Source of the DNA: Tetmemena sp. SeJ-2015
Taxonomy: Eukaryota; Ciliophora; Spirotrichea; Sporadotrichida; Oxytrichidae
Assembly (NCBI GenBank): GCA_027382625.1
Contig: JAJKFJ010021624.1
Coordinates: 62,001 to 126,000, forward strand
Direction: 5' to 3'
Length of the DNA: 64,000 nt
The notes under the pieces are model-generated. The model ran no database searches, was not told where the DNA came from, and was given only the letters and a program-made list of their open reading frames with translations. Below are positions 11,885 through 22,404 of this stretch, piece after piece; position 1 is the first letter of the stretch, and every line of letters starts with the position of its first letter. The position numbers and the translations under genes are program-made.

Positions 11885-14794
11885 ATGGAACTATTTAAAT
11901 AGTTTTTAAGGAAGTCACTATTTCTTTCTAGAAATAAAGAACATGCGGAAATAAGGTTAATATATGTATGGGCAACGTATCTTGCGACATGGACTCGGTT
12001 GTGGGGTCTATGGCGCTGGCCTTCTTCTATAACTTAAATTCTCAAAAAAATAACAAGCATCCTCTAGTGGCATATCTGTATTTTTAAATGATTAAATATA
12101 TGAGGTAAACGCAAGAGAATATTTTTCACTTAAATCAGTAAAAATATTTCTAATGCCGTACTTTTATATATGAATTATCCTATATAAACTCTCCTTCTAT
12201 TTCTTTTTTAATCTTACAGTTTAATTTTATTACAAATCCCGCTAAAAGATTTTTAAAAAAATTTATTTAGGAAAAAAGAGTTAGCAATTATTTAAGGAGC
12301 ATAAATAAAATATTGATAAAATGGTTGGATAAAAATAATTTCTTAAAGTTGAAATCAAATTTAACAAACAACAAATTTATTTATAATTTTGATTTGATTT
12401 ATAAGTTAATCAATTTTTAAGTAGAAATGTTTTTTTTTCTGTGGGAAGATAAAAGAGTAGCTCTTTTTAAAAAAAAAATAATTATTTTATCCTAATTAAT
12501 TGCAAAAGAAGTTTTATATAAATAGAATAATTCACACCTCAAATTGTATTAAGGGGCATAACAGTTATTAAACTAAACAGATAATAAATTACATTCAATT
12601 TAAAACCTCAATTTTTAAAAGATATAATGCATAAGAGATAAATTTTAGGAAAATGCTTTATCTTTATATTAATTCTAACATTTTCATTGTGTTTAGATTA
12701 AGAAGCTATGTTAACAAACACATCTTAAATTTTTAATTATGCCTTTCTAGTATAATTAATTTAATCTAATTTAGAGATATTAAGATTAAAAAAGTATAGT
12801 TCTTATTAGTATTTTTAATTAAAAATTAAAAACCCAACATTAAAAAAAAAAATATACTTTTTTAAAAAAATTGATAGGGTTTTTTAAAGTTTGATTTAAA
12901 GGGGTTTTTTAAATTTTAAAAATTTAAAGATTTTTAAAGAATGGAAATTAAAAGTTTATTCGACCATAATAAATTGGATATCAGTTAAAGCCATTTGGAA
13001 TCTAAAATTTCGCGTATCGTAGATCATCATGTAGACAACAATCTTTATTTTCCCCCCAAAAAAAGAAAAAAAACATTCATTTTATATATTAAAAATTATA
13101 TTTACAATTAATTGAGAAACTTAAATTCTACTCTATAGCAACCATTTTATAGCAAGGTATTTATTTTCTTTTAGCTTATATAATGAGCAGAAATAATGCA
13201 GAAGAATATTATATTCACCAGTCTAATGAGGAAATCTAAATTATTTACTGATGCTCTCTTAAAAAATTATAGATAGTTTTTATCTCAGAACTAAAGTAGT
13301 AAAATTATATCCACTAAAATGAAATCAAAATAATGAAAATATAAAACGAAAAATAAAGAATTTTTTATTTTTTTATTTAATAAATTGCAGTGCAACGACT
13401 TTAGTAATTGCAAAAATAATCAAAAACGGATTTGCTGATATTATAGATAAGGATTTTAAAATAAAAACATTTTTCTAAATCTAAAATCATATAATTTTAT
13501 ATTTATATTTGCAAATGAATAATTTATTATGGGCCAATATCATAATGAACATGTGTATTTTTAAAAAAATATATGTTGAAAATATTTTCGCATTTCTAAA
13601 TTGTACTTAATGAAATTTAAAAGATTGAATATGCTAATTAAGAAATTGTATGCTTGTATAATTTAAAATATGGTTTTATTTTAAATTATTAAAAAATTAT
13701 AAGACAAAATTTAAGAAAAAAAGGATTTAGCTAGGTTTCTTCTAGCTCCAATAGTATTAGATTCTTTCTTTTTCGATGAAAACTTGAAGGGCAGCAAGTG
13801 GACAGAGCAGGACCTGGAAATCTACAATTTATTAGTTAAGATAGCTGAAGTAGAGGGGAAGCAGTTCTTTGACAATCTTTATTTAGCGATAAGTGATATT
13901 CACAAAAATTTGAATCTTGGAATCAGCAATCTGCTCATTAAAGATTTCAAGACTTACTTTATTAAATACAATAAAGATTATTTAATTATTTGCCAATAGT
14001 TAGGGGCCATTTATTTAAATCTTATCTATTCTAAATCCTAAAATAATAAGTATAAAGATTTCATAGTAATTACTTCATATAATTATGTGAAGAAATGGAA
14101 TGATATTATTCAATTAATTTTTATGATGAAATATATTTAAATTGAAGTAGCGATATTTGAATTTGAATATATTGTCAAATTATCCAAATAAAGGAGGATT
14201 AAATAGTTTTTAAAATGCAAAATGTACTTTATAGTATTTCTTTATTCTGAAATAATTCGTTGTATTTCTCTTTATTAATTTTTATTACTTTATTCCAGAT
14301 CTGTATATGTCAAAGCATAGTGAGGATCAAAGCCATAGCTATAAAGGAATAGGAGTAAGTTCTACTTTTGTGCCTATGAAGCACCTCTTAGCAAGATATA
14401 CTTTTGAGGAATTATAAAAAGCGTTTGAAGATTTGATGACCGAGAGAAATCTAGGACTCATGGCTATCTTGAGCAATTATCAAGATCCTGATGACAACAA
14501 CAACTACCACAAACAGATCCTCTTATTTTCAAGCCCCAGATTATTCCCTACTTAATTCAGTTTCTATTTTCAGCTTGTCGATTATCTAGAATCCATTACT
14601 GATTTCCAACTATAACACAAGACTCAACTCCAATCTGAAGATGCCAGTCTTTAATTTATTTAATGAGAGACTTTTTAATTAAAATTGAGCTGAGTGCTAC
14701 TGCAGTTATGTATGAGATTGGAAATACCAAATACAGCAGGAAAAATTTGGAAGTACTTTTGCAATAGTTTTATGGTATAAAGTAAAAGATTTGA
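11885..14794 (+). CDS. DHH/DHHA2-family exopolyphosphatase (PPX1/prune type)
   Basis: Enzymes of this family hydrolyse terminal phosphate from polyphosphate or short phosphoanhydrides using metal ions. Motif I is GNVSCDMDSVVGSMALAFF (about 11969-12025). The DHN and DHH motifs follow at 12966 (SLFDHNKLD) and 13024 (RIVDHHVDNN). The DHHA2 domain shows LLAPIVLDSFFFDENL and WTEQDLEIYNLL (about 13738-13830) and YKGIGVSS near 14342. An intron near 14253-14297 links the DHHA2 exons in phase. The end is TGA 14792-14794. About 835 bases between motif I and DHN (12107-12941) are very AT-rich and mostly unexplained. A Trp-TGA lies near 13180. The frame just before motif I is off by one as written. Confidence 0.75.
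12107..12941 (+). other. Long AT-rich interruption inside the exopolyphosphatase gene
   Basis: This stretch separates the motif-I exon from the DHN/DHH exon. It begins with a plausible donor (GTAAACG) and contains acceptor-like sites (for example TCTTACAG near 12220), but no convincing coding exon with the 60-80 residues that normally lie between these motifs. Poly-A and poly-T runs are frequent. It is ten or more times longer than other introns in the window, so it may be a composite of introns and poorly conserved exons, or an inserted or germline-limited segment. Confidence 0.45.
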
Positions 14795-14847
14795 AGACTT
14801 CGAGAAATTCCGCTGTAATCTTTAAATACTATTAACTAATTATTATG

Positions 14848-15739
14848 TAAATAAATCATCTAAACATGCGGCCCTTCTTTTTGGGAATCTTTTCTCCTCC
14901 ATTTGCTTTAACTTTTCCTCTTGCTTTGCAATTACCTCTTTGCGCTTTTCATCCTCCTCTTCCTTTTGCTTTTTGGCCAGCTCTCTCTTCCTCTTGATCT
15001 CCTCAAGTCTCTCTCTGTTTCTCTTCTTTTCATCCTCTCTATCTTGGTTGAATCCCTCAGCATCCTCTTGAGCTCCTCCTTTCTTTTCCTCCTCATCCTC
15101 TTGAGCGCCTGATGAAATCTTTTAAGCAGGCTGTGATTCTTTGACAACTGAAGGTGTCTCCTAGGGATCCTAAACTGCAGTAGATACTTCTGCGCTTGCT
15201 TACTTAGGCTGGGGTTTGGCAGGAGCTTGAGTCTTAGTGCCCTTGGCAGCTGCTTACTTTCTCTTTTCAGCTAGCAACTGCAGCTTCTTTCTCTTATTGG
15301 CTGCAGAGTCAACTTCTTCCTCCTCATCATCGGACTCTTTATCCTCTTCTTGAGCAACTGGCTATCTCTTTCTGTTGTCATTGCGGCCGTATAACCTCTC
15401 TAGTTCTTCATCAGCGCTATCTCTATCCTCATCATCTTCTTATACAGTAGCTGCTGCTGGAGTCTTTTACTCCTCCTCTTCGTTCTCTTATATTTGCTTG
15501 GCTTTGGGTTATGGCTTTGGCTTTTACTTACTCTGGACTGGCTATTCATTGTCGCTTCCTTCCTCATCATCACTATCGCTGTCATTTTATTAGTTGCCCT
15601 GCTCCTTTTGCTCAATCAGTTCCAGCACAGTCAACCCAAGTCTGGCAGCTTCCTCCTCCAGGTCTTCCACATCTTCCCCGTAAGTCTTGTCCTTGTGCTT
15701 CTTCTCTTTCTGCTTCTTCGCGTTCGGATTCTTTCCCAT
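14848..15739 (-). CDS. Highly charged Lys/Glu-rich protein
   Basis: The start at Met 15739 (MGKNPNAKKQKEKKHKDKT) gives an uninterrupted frame of about 280 codons with many TAA/TAG as Gln and no TGA. The sequence alternates acidic blocks (EEEEVDSAANKRKK), proline/alanine-rich linkers and a long basic-acidic helix (RLEEIKRKRELAKKQKEEEDE). A last short intron, probably ending near 14888, leads to a basic tail and TGA 14848-14850. Such composition occurs in nucleolar proteins, ribosome-biogenesis factors and N-terminal arms of translation factors, but no specific family is recognised. It converges on the exopolyphosphatase gene with 53 bases between stops. Confidence 0.7.
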
Positions 15740-15946
15740 TATTAAAAGGTATTAATTATAAATATAGATAGAGTTAATCAATTAATGCAAGCATCCTAGT
15801 TTTCTTTTCAAATTGTAATGTTTGGATAAAGATCTGAAAATTTAATTCCAATATTGCAATATTATGTTTTATTCTGATCATGAGATTTTCCATTTATCAT
15901 TTCAATATACTAAAAAAAATTTAAAGATTATTGTCTGAAAATAAAA

Positions 15947-16636
15947 ATGATTATATTTTTTATCCTTCAAACACTCACAGAAGAAATCTTTCAAATTAAT
16001 TCTAATAGTTATAGCAGCATTAAAATCCGCAAGAATGGTAGTAAGAATATTAAATATACAAAATTAAGTTCATTAATTATTAGATCATAAAGGATATAAT
16101 TAATAGATAAAATTAAGAACCAATGGGGAATAGAACCAATTACTAATATTTAGCCTAATAACAAGAGTGTAGTTGCTGCTGATCTATTTAACTAAAAGCT
16201 TAATTAGCAAATATATTTATATTTTGAATGAGTTTGATACGCTCTTAATAGTCTTCTGTGACTTCTAAATAAGTGAGATACTTTTTTTCCTACACTAAAG
16301 AAATCAATTTAGCTATTGTATTTTTCATTATTTTTCTTCATACAATGTTAATCAGATGAAGAAAATATCAGCAATAAAGTGGACTCGAGGAAACTGGCAA
16401 ACAATTTTGATCATACTGAGCAAAAAAAAAAATAGTTGCAGTGACAATTGAACTAAATAAATGCGGGAAAAAGCAATCAGGCAGACATTAAATGCATCAG
16501 ATTAATACTGATATTTAACCACACTTTTAAACAATAAAAATATATATTATTTAACACAATTAATATTCAATATAAATATTAACCAGATAAGAAAAAAATC
16601 AATACTCCAAGTAAAGCCGATTGTATTTTATAGTGA
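15947..16636 (+). CDS. Possible secreted or membrane protein, weak
   Basis: An unspliced frame of 229 codons from 15947 to TGA 16634-16636. It opens with a hydrophobic start (MIIFFILQTL) and is coding-like to about codon 95. The middle contains four TGA codons in a short hydrophobic stretch, which is high for Trp and may mean an intron or a true stop at about 16230. The second half (SDEENISNKVDSRKLANN) is again coding-like. No domain is recognised. I keep it as a tentative gene because TAA and TAG are frequent but acceptable and the composition differs from the flanking spacer. Confidence 0.3.
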
Positions 16637-16935
16637 AATGCAATTCACAATAATCAAGCAACTTAAAACTAAATAATCAAATATTCTATTTTGTAGGATA
16701 AAAACTCTCTTTACCCTAAATTCAATTAAAGCAAGTAAAACTTTTGGCCAAGCCAAATATGCTCTGGGCGAATTACCTATTTCTATTTTGAATAAAAATA
16801 TTTTCAAGTGAAAATAAAGACATAGATATTTAATAATTTTCTTTTTATAAATAGACAAAATAGTTAATTTATAGAAGGTAAAAGCTTTTGAATTTAATTT
16901 ATTTTAAGAGTTTTTGTTTTAAACTTTGAAATGCT

Positions 16936-17454
16936 GGAAGAGTTTAAACAGGAATAGCCAAGTCGATTTTGCAACTCAATTAATGGGGCGAAGCATTCCA
17001 AAATTGGAAATTTCTATAGGAGAAGATTTTGATGGGATTGATAAAGGCACTTAACTTTTGGAATGTTAGCTTGCCTGTGCTTCACTTAATTAGCTTCTCC
17101 AAAATGCTTTTTTTTTAATAAATAAATCATCAGCAGCTTCTAAATAGAGATAGAAAAGTTACTCTATTTATTTAGATGACCAATAATTAAATGATAATCT
17201 TAAGGTGTCTATGAAATTATATTTTATTGAGATTAAAATCTCAGATCATTTGTTTATCATATTTATATATACAACTCTCTTTGATTTTCCCCAAAATTAA
17301 AGAAAAATAAGCTCGAAGTTTTTGAAGTAGATTTCATAATCAGATATTTTTCTTTACTAAATTCGATTAAAATAAGATTTGATTATGCAAACGAGAAGAT
17401 TAAAAAATTAAATAGGCTCGTAATTAAGTGCTCAAGTAGTTGAAATTTCATGAT
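16936..17454 (+). CDS. Tentative ORF, unknown
   Basis: From about 16936 one plus-strand frame is free of TGA for about 170 codons up to 17451-17453, while another frame contains seven. The translated sequence is hydrophilic and helical (KLEISIGEDFDGID, QLLECQLACASLNQLLQNAF). There is no obvious start codon, so it would need upstream exons (16637-16935 has fragments only). Its end overlaps the 3' end of the convergent MORN gene by about 20 bases. Frame choice in this AT-rich stretch is uncertain. Confidence 0.25.
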
Positions 17455-18857
17455 TAGATGGAATATCTCTTCTCCTATAGTTTAATAGGGATTTAGATAT
17501 TTAGCTCTTCTTTTTCTTTTATTTTAGAGACTCAATAATATTTTAACCTAAACTCGGACTCTGAGATGATCTTTAAGTCTGGTAATTAGTGTATTTAGAT
17601 ATCGTACTTGTATTCATTGACTTGCAAATGAAAGAATCTTTCTTCTTGGGAGATATGTTTTGTAAATCAAACTGATTCGCAGAGGATATTGATCTGAACT
17701 TAATTTTAGAAAAGTAAGACTTCCCATTCAATTCATGACTCTGTCGCAGAATAGGGCTCTTTAGACTATTGGCTAATTTATCAATTGGCGTTAGGGTTTC
17801 CTCTATGATCTCATTTTTCCTAAATATTCCCTACTTTATCGTCCTATCGGGAAGCGTAATTCTCCCTTAGCCATTTTATTTTCCCTTTTTCCATTCTCCC
17901 TCATAGACAGTTCCATCTTTCCAAGTACACACACCGTATCCCTCTCTGTGATTATCTTTGAAGTCCCCTTCATAGAAACTGAAATGTCCCCACTCGAATC
18001 TACCTTTCCCATTTTTCATATCATTACTGAAACCTCCCTCGAATCGTAATTTAACTTTGATGTTTTTCTAAACATTATTATCAAATTTCAAAACTGTTCT
18101 CGTCCAAATTCCTTATCCCTCTTTCTTTCCAAAAGCAAATGGTCCTTCATATACAGATCCATCCTGAAAGTACTGCTTGCAATAGCCTTCTGGAAGTCCG
18201 TTTTTAAAATTGCTATAATTCAATTGGTATATTTAAATTGCCGATTATGGATTCTCCATTAGGGTAGGTTTGCTTTCCTTGCCCATGCTTTTAGTTTCTC
18301 TTCCACTGGCCTTCATACCTGGCACCATCCTTTGATGTGAAAACTCCATAACCGGAAGTCTCTCCGTTCTTCCATTAGCCCACATACTGCTCACCCTCAG
18401 AAGTTCACCAAGATCCATAGCCGTGCTTCCTTCCGTGGAGCCACTCACCTTCATAGTTCTCTCCGTTGGACCAGATGTAGGACCCTTTCCCTTCAGATTT
18501 GCCTCTTACGTATTCCCCGTAGTAGACATTCCCATTCATGAACTTCTCAAATCCAATACCGTGCCTCAAATCATTTCTCCACTCTCCCTCGTAGATTCTG
18601 TTGGTGTTGTAAATTAAAACTCCGAATCCTTGCCTAACAGTAATATCCAACTACCCCAGATAAACAGAGTCTTCGTACTCTCTTATTCCAAAGTTAGCCT
18701 CCATTTTCAAACTCAGCCATCGATCCTTCATTTACTTGCTCTAAGGCACATACTCAGAAATGTTTATGCTAGCACGCAGGCTGTCTCTTTAAGTTGGATC
18801 CAGTGAACTAGAAACTTTGAAGCCTTCTTTGCTAGAGCGAAGCAATAATTACATCAT
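17432..18857 (-). CDS. MORN-repeat protein
   Basis: MORN repeats are 23-residue beta-hairpin units that bind membranes or scaffold ciliary and cortical structures. Starting at Met 18857, after about 60 N-terminal residues, repeats run from about 18610: RIYEGEWRNDLRHGIG, YYGEYVRGKSEGKG, NYEGEWLHGRKHGYG, QYVGQWKNG, RYEGQWKRN, and later VYEGPF, FYEGDFKDN, VYEGEWKKG. Between the third and fourth of these a TGA (18405-18407) occupies one residue and keeps the exact 23-residue register, so it is sense (Trp). A 28-bp non-GT-AG interruption near 18207-18241 breaks the frame between repeats. The C-terminal 130 residues are basic and Ser-rich. The end is TGA 17432-17434. Confidence 0.88.
18207..18241. 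other. 28-bp direct-repeat-flanked interruption in MORN gene
   Basis: Two copies of aaattgc (18207-18213 and 18235-18241) are 28 bp apart. Deleting one copy plus the intervening AT-rich 21 bp restores the MORN frame as ...ESIIGNFKNGLPEGY. No register of this deletion gives GT-AG ends. This resembles an internal eliminated sequence with a 7-bp pointer. Confidence 0.6.
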
Positions 18858-19134
18858 TTTAATTTCAGGATTTATAAATTGCTTTCATCAAATTTAGACA
18901 AGAAAGAGAAATTCATAAGATTGATAAAATTTAAAGGGCGGCCCGACTTAATTTCATACTGCTAAAGTAAGCTAAAGCCTTTATAAGAGGGTTTTCGTAC
19001 GCACTTAGAATGCACAATTTATTAATATTCTCGAATCAGAATTCAATGAGAATAGTTTCATGATTTATTTTTGTTAGGAATAATATCTAATGATCTAAAG
19101 AGTAGAGGATGAGATATATAAAAAGACTGTCTCA

Positions 19135-20613
19135 ATGATTTTCGACCTCGAGTCCGCTATAATTATTCTAAGTAATTAATTACTCTTACTATAATTATAG
19201 CCGCTATTGCTAAATAAATGTGAACCTCAATAGCTAATAAATAGCATTATTTAAAAATATTGCTCGCTAAGGTAGATTATATAGTTTTTAAGGGTTGTTA
19301 GGGAGAACTTTAATTTTATTTTGTCTTTTATAAGAGATCATTTCGACGGCCTACCTGAAGACAATATCTGGTTAGAAAGTGAATTCGGAGCAAGATGATT
19401 CAGCTGCCGCTCAATCGGGGGATCTCGAAACGAATTTTAAAATTGAGCAAGACTACAAGATTACATCCAGGTATTTTTAAGAAGGACAAGAAGAGTTCAA
19501 ATATATTTTATCTTTTATAGATTGTATTTTAAATAGGAGGATGTGGCTGAATTTCCAGCAAATCCAGTTGTCGATTAAGTTTCGCTTGTTGAGGTGGATC
19601 AAGACCTGCATCAATCATAATTAATTTAACGCAGTGTCTACTTTAAAATAAAATCCATTTTTTAAAATTAAAGTTATAAAACTACGATTTATAGTTGCTT
19701 CATTATTTAATTGAGAGAATGTGTCGATTCATTGTAAACACCACAAATGGAAAATCAGATCTTTTAAAGCTACACTCCTATTTAATTTCAGAAGCAGACT
19801 AAAATTTCACACTAAAGCGGTCCTCTAACGCTCGGTAAATTATCACTAAATAAAAATAATTCAGGGTCTTTTATTCGCATTAAATTCTAAGAATAGAAAG
19901 GAATTTTTAATCCTTCTCATTAGAGAATTTCAGCACCGCTCAGTGGAAAAAACTTGAAAATATTTACGCCCTCATTCTCAACTATAATTTTATAACCAGG
20001 AGTCTGAGGAGATGAGATAATAAATTCGAATATCTATTTAGAATAAACTTAAAGACCTAATCGAGATCCTCTAGGCTATTAACGTGCCCAGTTAAACATC
20101 TTAAATTAATGTCTATATTGTAAAGAAATAAACTATTGTCAAGGCTAAGCCCAAGTTTGAGCCAAATTCTGTCTACTCAGACAACAGGCGGTAGAGCAAC
20201 CGTGGTTCTTAATACCGCGGAGTCTCGCGCAACGGCAAGAAGTGGCAGGTAAATTAATTCGCTTTAATCTTTTATCAGGTTATGATTATGGGAAAATCAA
20301 AAAAACAATAAACCTAATAGAGAGCTTTCTTATTTAATTTAGATTGATGAAAATATTTTACATAGGTGCTATAGAAGATGAATCCGAGGCTGCCTTAATC
20401 TACGACTGGCATGCTATAGTCACATAGGGCATCCGAGTAAAGAATATTTTAATTTACATTAACATTATTATAGGCAAAGACTAACTTTAATAATAATAAA
20501 ATATCAATCGTACTTTAAATTTTCCTTTTTACTTTTCCTACAACAAGATTCAGCTCGATAACATAGCAGAGGCTTTCTTATATATCCAAAAATATTCCAA
20601 ATATAGATAATGA
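19135..20613 (+). CDS. AP2/ERF-domain protein
   Basis: AP2 domains bind DNA; ciliates and apicomplexans carry stand-alone AP2 proteins. The domain is encoded at about 20212-20431: YRGVSRNGKKWQ, then VMIMGKSKK after a 30-nt intron, then YIGAIEDESEAALIYDWHAIVTQGIR, matching the conserved YRGV, WQ, YIG and EAA-YD positions. Upstream is an acidic, Gln-rich region with a helical stretch (NQESEEMRQQIRIS) and one Trp-TGA (EKTWKYL) near 19950. An interruption without a GT donor (about 20299-20353) lies within the domain. The final exon (IQLDNIAEAFLYIQKY) ends at TGA 20611-20613. The start at 19135 is tentative and assumes a roughly 158-nt first intron. Confidence 0.75.
19156..19201. repeat. Inverted repeat, 10-bp arms
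   Basis: GCTATAATTA at 19156-19165 is perfectly repeated in inverse at 19192-19201, with a 26-nt AT-rich spacer. It lies in the presumed first intron or upstream region of the AP2 gene. Such arms arise easily in AT-rich DNA, so function is unknown. Confidence 0.5.
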
Positions 20614-21125
20614 AGATGTGAATTTAATTTTACTTATTTTAGGGGTATGAAAACCAGTTCATGAAAGTAAAAGCTTAGTATTTGTTAGAATGATTTGTGA
20701 ACTTGGCATATTAATAAAGCGCATATTCTTAAATAAGAGTTTATTTTCTAATGAGAGAATATTAATTTATTGTAATACTGAAGCCTAATAATGAGAAATA
20801 ACAAGACCTTTTAAATTAGATTATTTGATTAACTCGATATACATATTGCACATATGATTTAAATTAGTGAGAGTGCATTTTAATATACATACCTGCTTTA
20901 AACAACAATCTCTCAATCATAAAAACATAGGGAGTCTCAATTTTTATTCTTTAGGATTATTAAATATGTATTAATCATAACTCAATTAACTAAATAGCTT
21001 AGCTTAGTGAATATTTTTGAATTGCATATCTATAGATCTATCAGATAAAATGAATGACTTCATAGAATAAAAAATGATATAATGAGTGGAAGCAATAGTA
21101 GTTCATGAATTTATAGATTATGATT
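20614..21125. other. AT-rich spacer
   Basis: About 510 bases between the convergent AP2 and four-TM genes. I see only short open stretches with no coding character and no recognisable RNA or repeat. Confidence 0.5.
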
Positions 21126-22247
21126 TCACTAAAATATTCCTAATAAGAAACAATCTCCACTTCCCTGATCCTATCTTTCTCTCTTAATTGTTAATGCTGG
21201 TTTTAATGCTTTCAAATTCTGCTTGTGGCTCTTTCTGTGAGTTCTAACTCCCATTCTTGCTTCCTCTGCTTCTTCCTTGATTTCCTCAATCATCTTATTT
21301 AACTTTCTATCCCCATACTCTACCAAAAGTTACTCCCCTCTTTCCACTCTTTTGTATACTTTAAGTATAATTGAAATTTAAATTAGTGAACTAGAATTTA
21401 AATAACTTTTAGACTATAGTTTAATAGCTAAAGATGAGGTATGCGAAGTAGGACCTCATTACAACTTTGAAAAGTATCAGGGCATAGTAGGTTAAAAAGA
21501 TAAATGGTTATAGAAGGAGTAGATGAAAGTTGTTGTTAGTCCTCTACTGATGCGAATATTATGATGAGTTCGAACACTGGGAAGAGGCACACTTCAACGC
21601 ATTATAAAATAATAATAATGATATTTCCAGCCAAAATAGAACTTTACTATCCTTCATACTTTTAACAGTCACTGCATAAAGCCCTAGTATTGCAAGGATG
21701 AAACTTATAACGCATATCAACACATAAGAAACCAAAGCCAACTTTAATCTGTCTCTGTTAAAGGCAATCACTCCAATCCCAATTGCAGCTCCTCCAATCG
21801 TTATATCTATCAAAGCTATCACTATTAGGATTATTTTGAGGGAGAGCATTCCACAGCACACTCCCTTCGCCAGAGGAATACAGAAACAGAATTTACAATA
21901 AAACCTTTATTTAATTTTGGTTCATGAACTGACTGTAAACTCTAACTCATCTCTAGTGGATTAAAGCGATGATGATCGTTGTCTAAATTTAGATTAAGTC
22001 CTAGCCCCGCTCCTCCGTTGAGCATAATTTCATGATTCTCATCTACTTGCGTAAGTCCGATGTCACCTGCTCTTTTTGCATTTGGGTTTAGTTTGAGGGA
22101 ATCTGCATTCGCCAGACCTCTGATTTAATTATTCTGATTTTAGGTTTCTAATACACTGTGGTCGTCAGTGTGAACAAAAATAAAAATGTTTACTTGAACG
22201 TAGCTAGCTCCTAAGCCACTTAGATTCTCCAGATTTTTCCTCTTCAT
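21126..22247 (-). CDS. Four-transmembrane protein, unknown
   Basis: The start at Met 22247 opens a hydrophilic N-terminus. Introns near 22133-22192 and 21867-21898 are phase-consistent, the second joining ...KLNKGFI to GVCCGMLSLKIILIVIALID. Hydrophobic segments follow: about 21780-21845, 21690-21755, 21600-21660 and 21450-21530. A further intron near 21413-21464 leads to a cytosolic amphipathic tail (NKMIEEIKEEAEEARMG) ending at TGA 21126-21128. Two TM helices close together, a Cys-containing loop and a coiled tail suggest a small membrane protein of tetraspanin-like or unknown type. No signature motif identifies the family. Confidence 0.6.
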
Positions 22248-22404
22248 ATTTTTACAATTAGTTTGCGGGTGATTGTATTATTTTGCACTTCCTGTTTGCT
22301 TATTTTTAATAAACCAATTCTTCTAAAATATCTGCTTCTTATTATATTTATAGATAGTTTAGCTGATTATAATTTATTGATTTATAAATTTAAATTAGAT
22401 AAAC

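Noticed and set aside
13052..13075. C-run followed by A-runs, resembling spirotrich C4A4 telomere repeat
   Set aside because: Single irregular run inside the exopolyphosphatase gene, not a repeat array.
14921..15771. Several Leu/Ser-rich plus-strand ORFs
   Set aside because: They are the complement of the Lys/Glu-rich minus gene (CTC/CTT from GAG/AAG codons).
16628..16858. Minus-strand 76-residue ORF MSIYKKKII
   Set aside because: AT-rich, no partner exons, and plus-strand frames there are at least as good.
19156..19201. Transposon terminal inverted repeats
   Set aside because: Only 10-bp arms, 46 bp in total, no transposase or target duplication.
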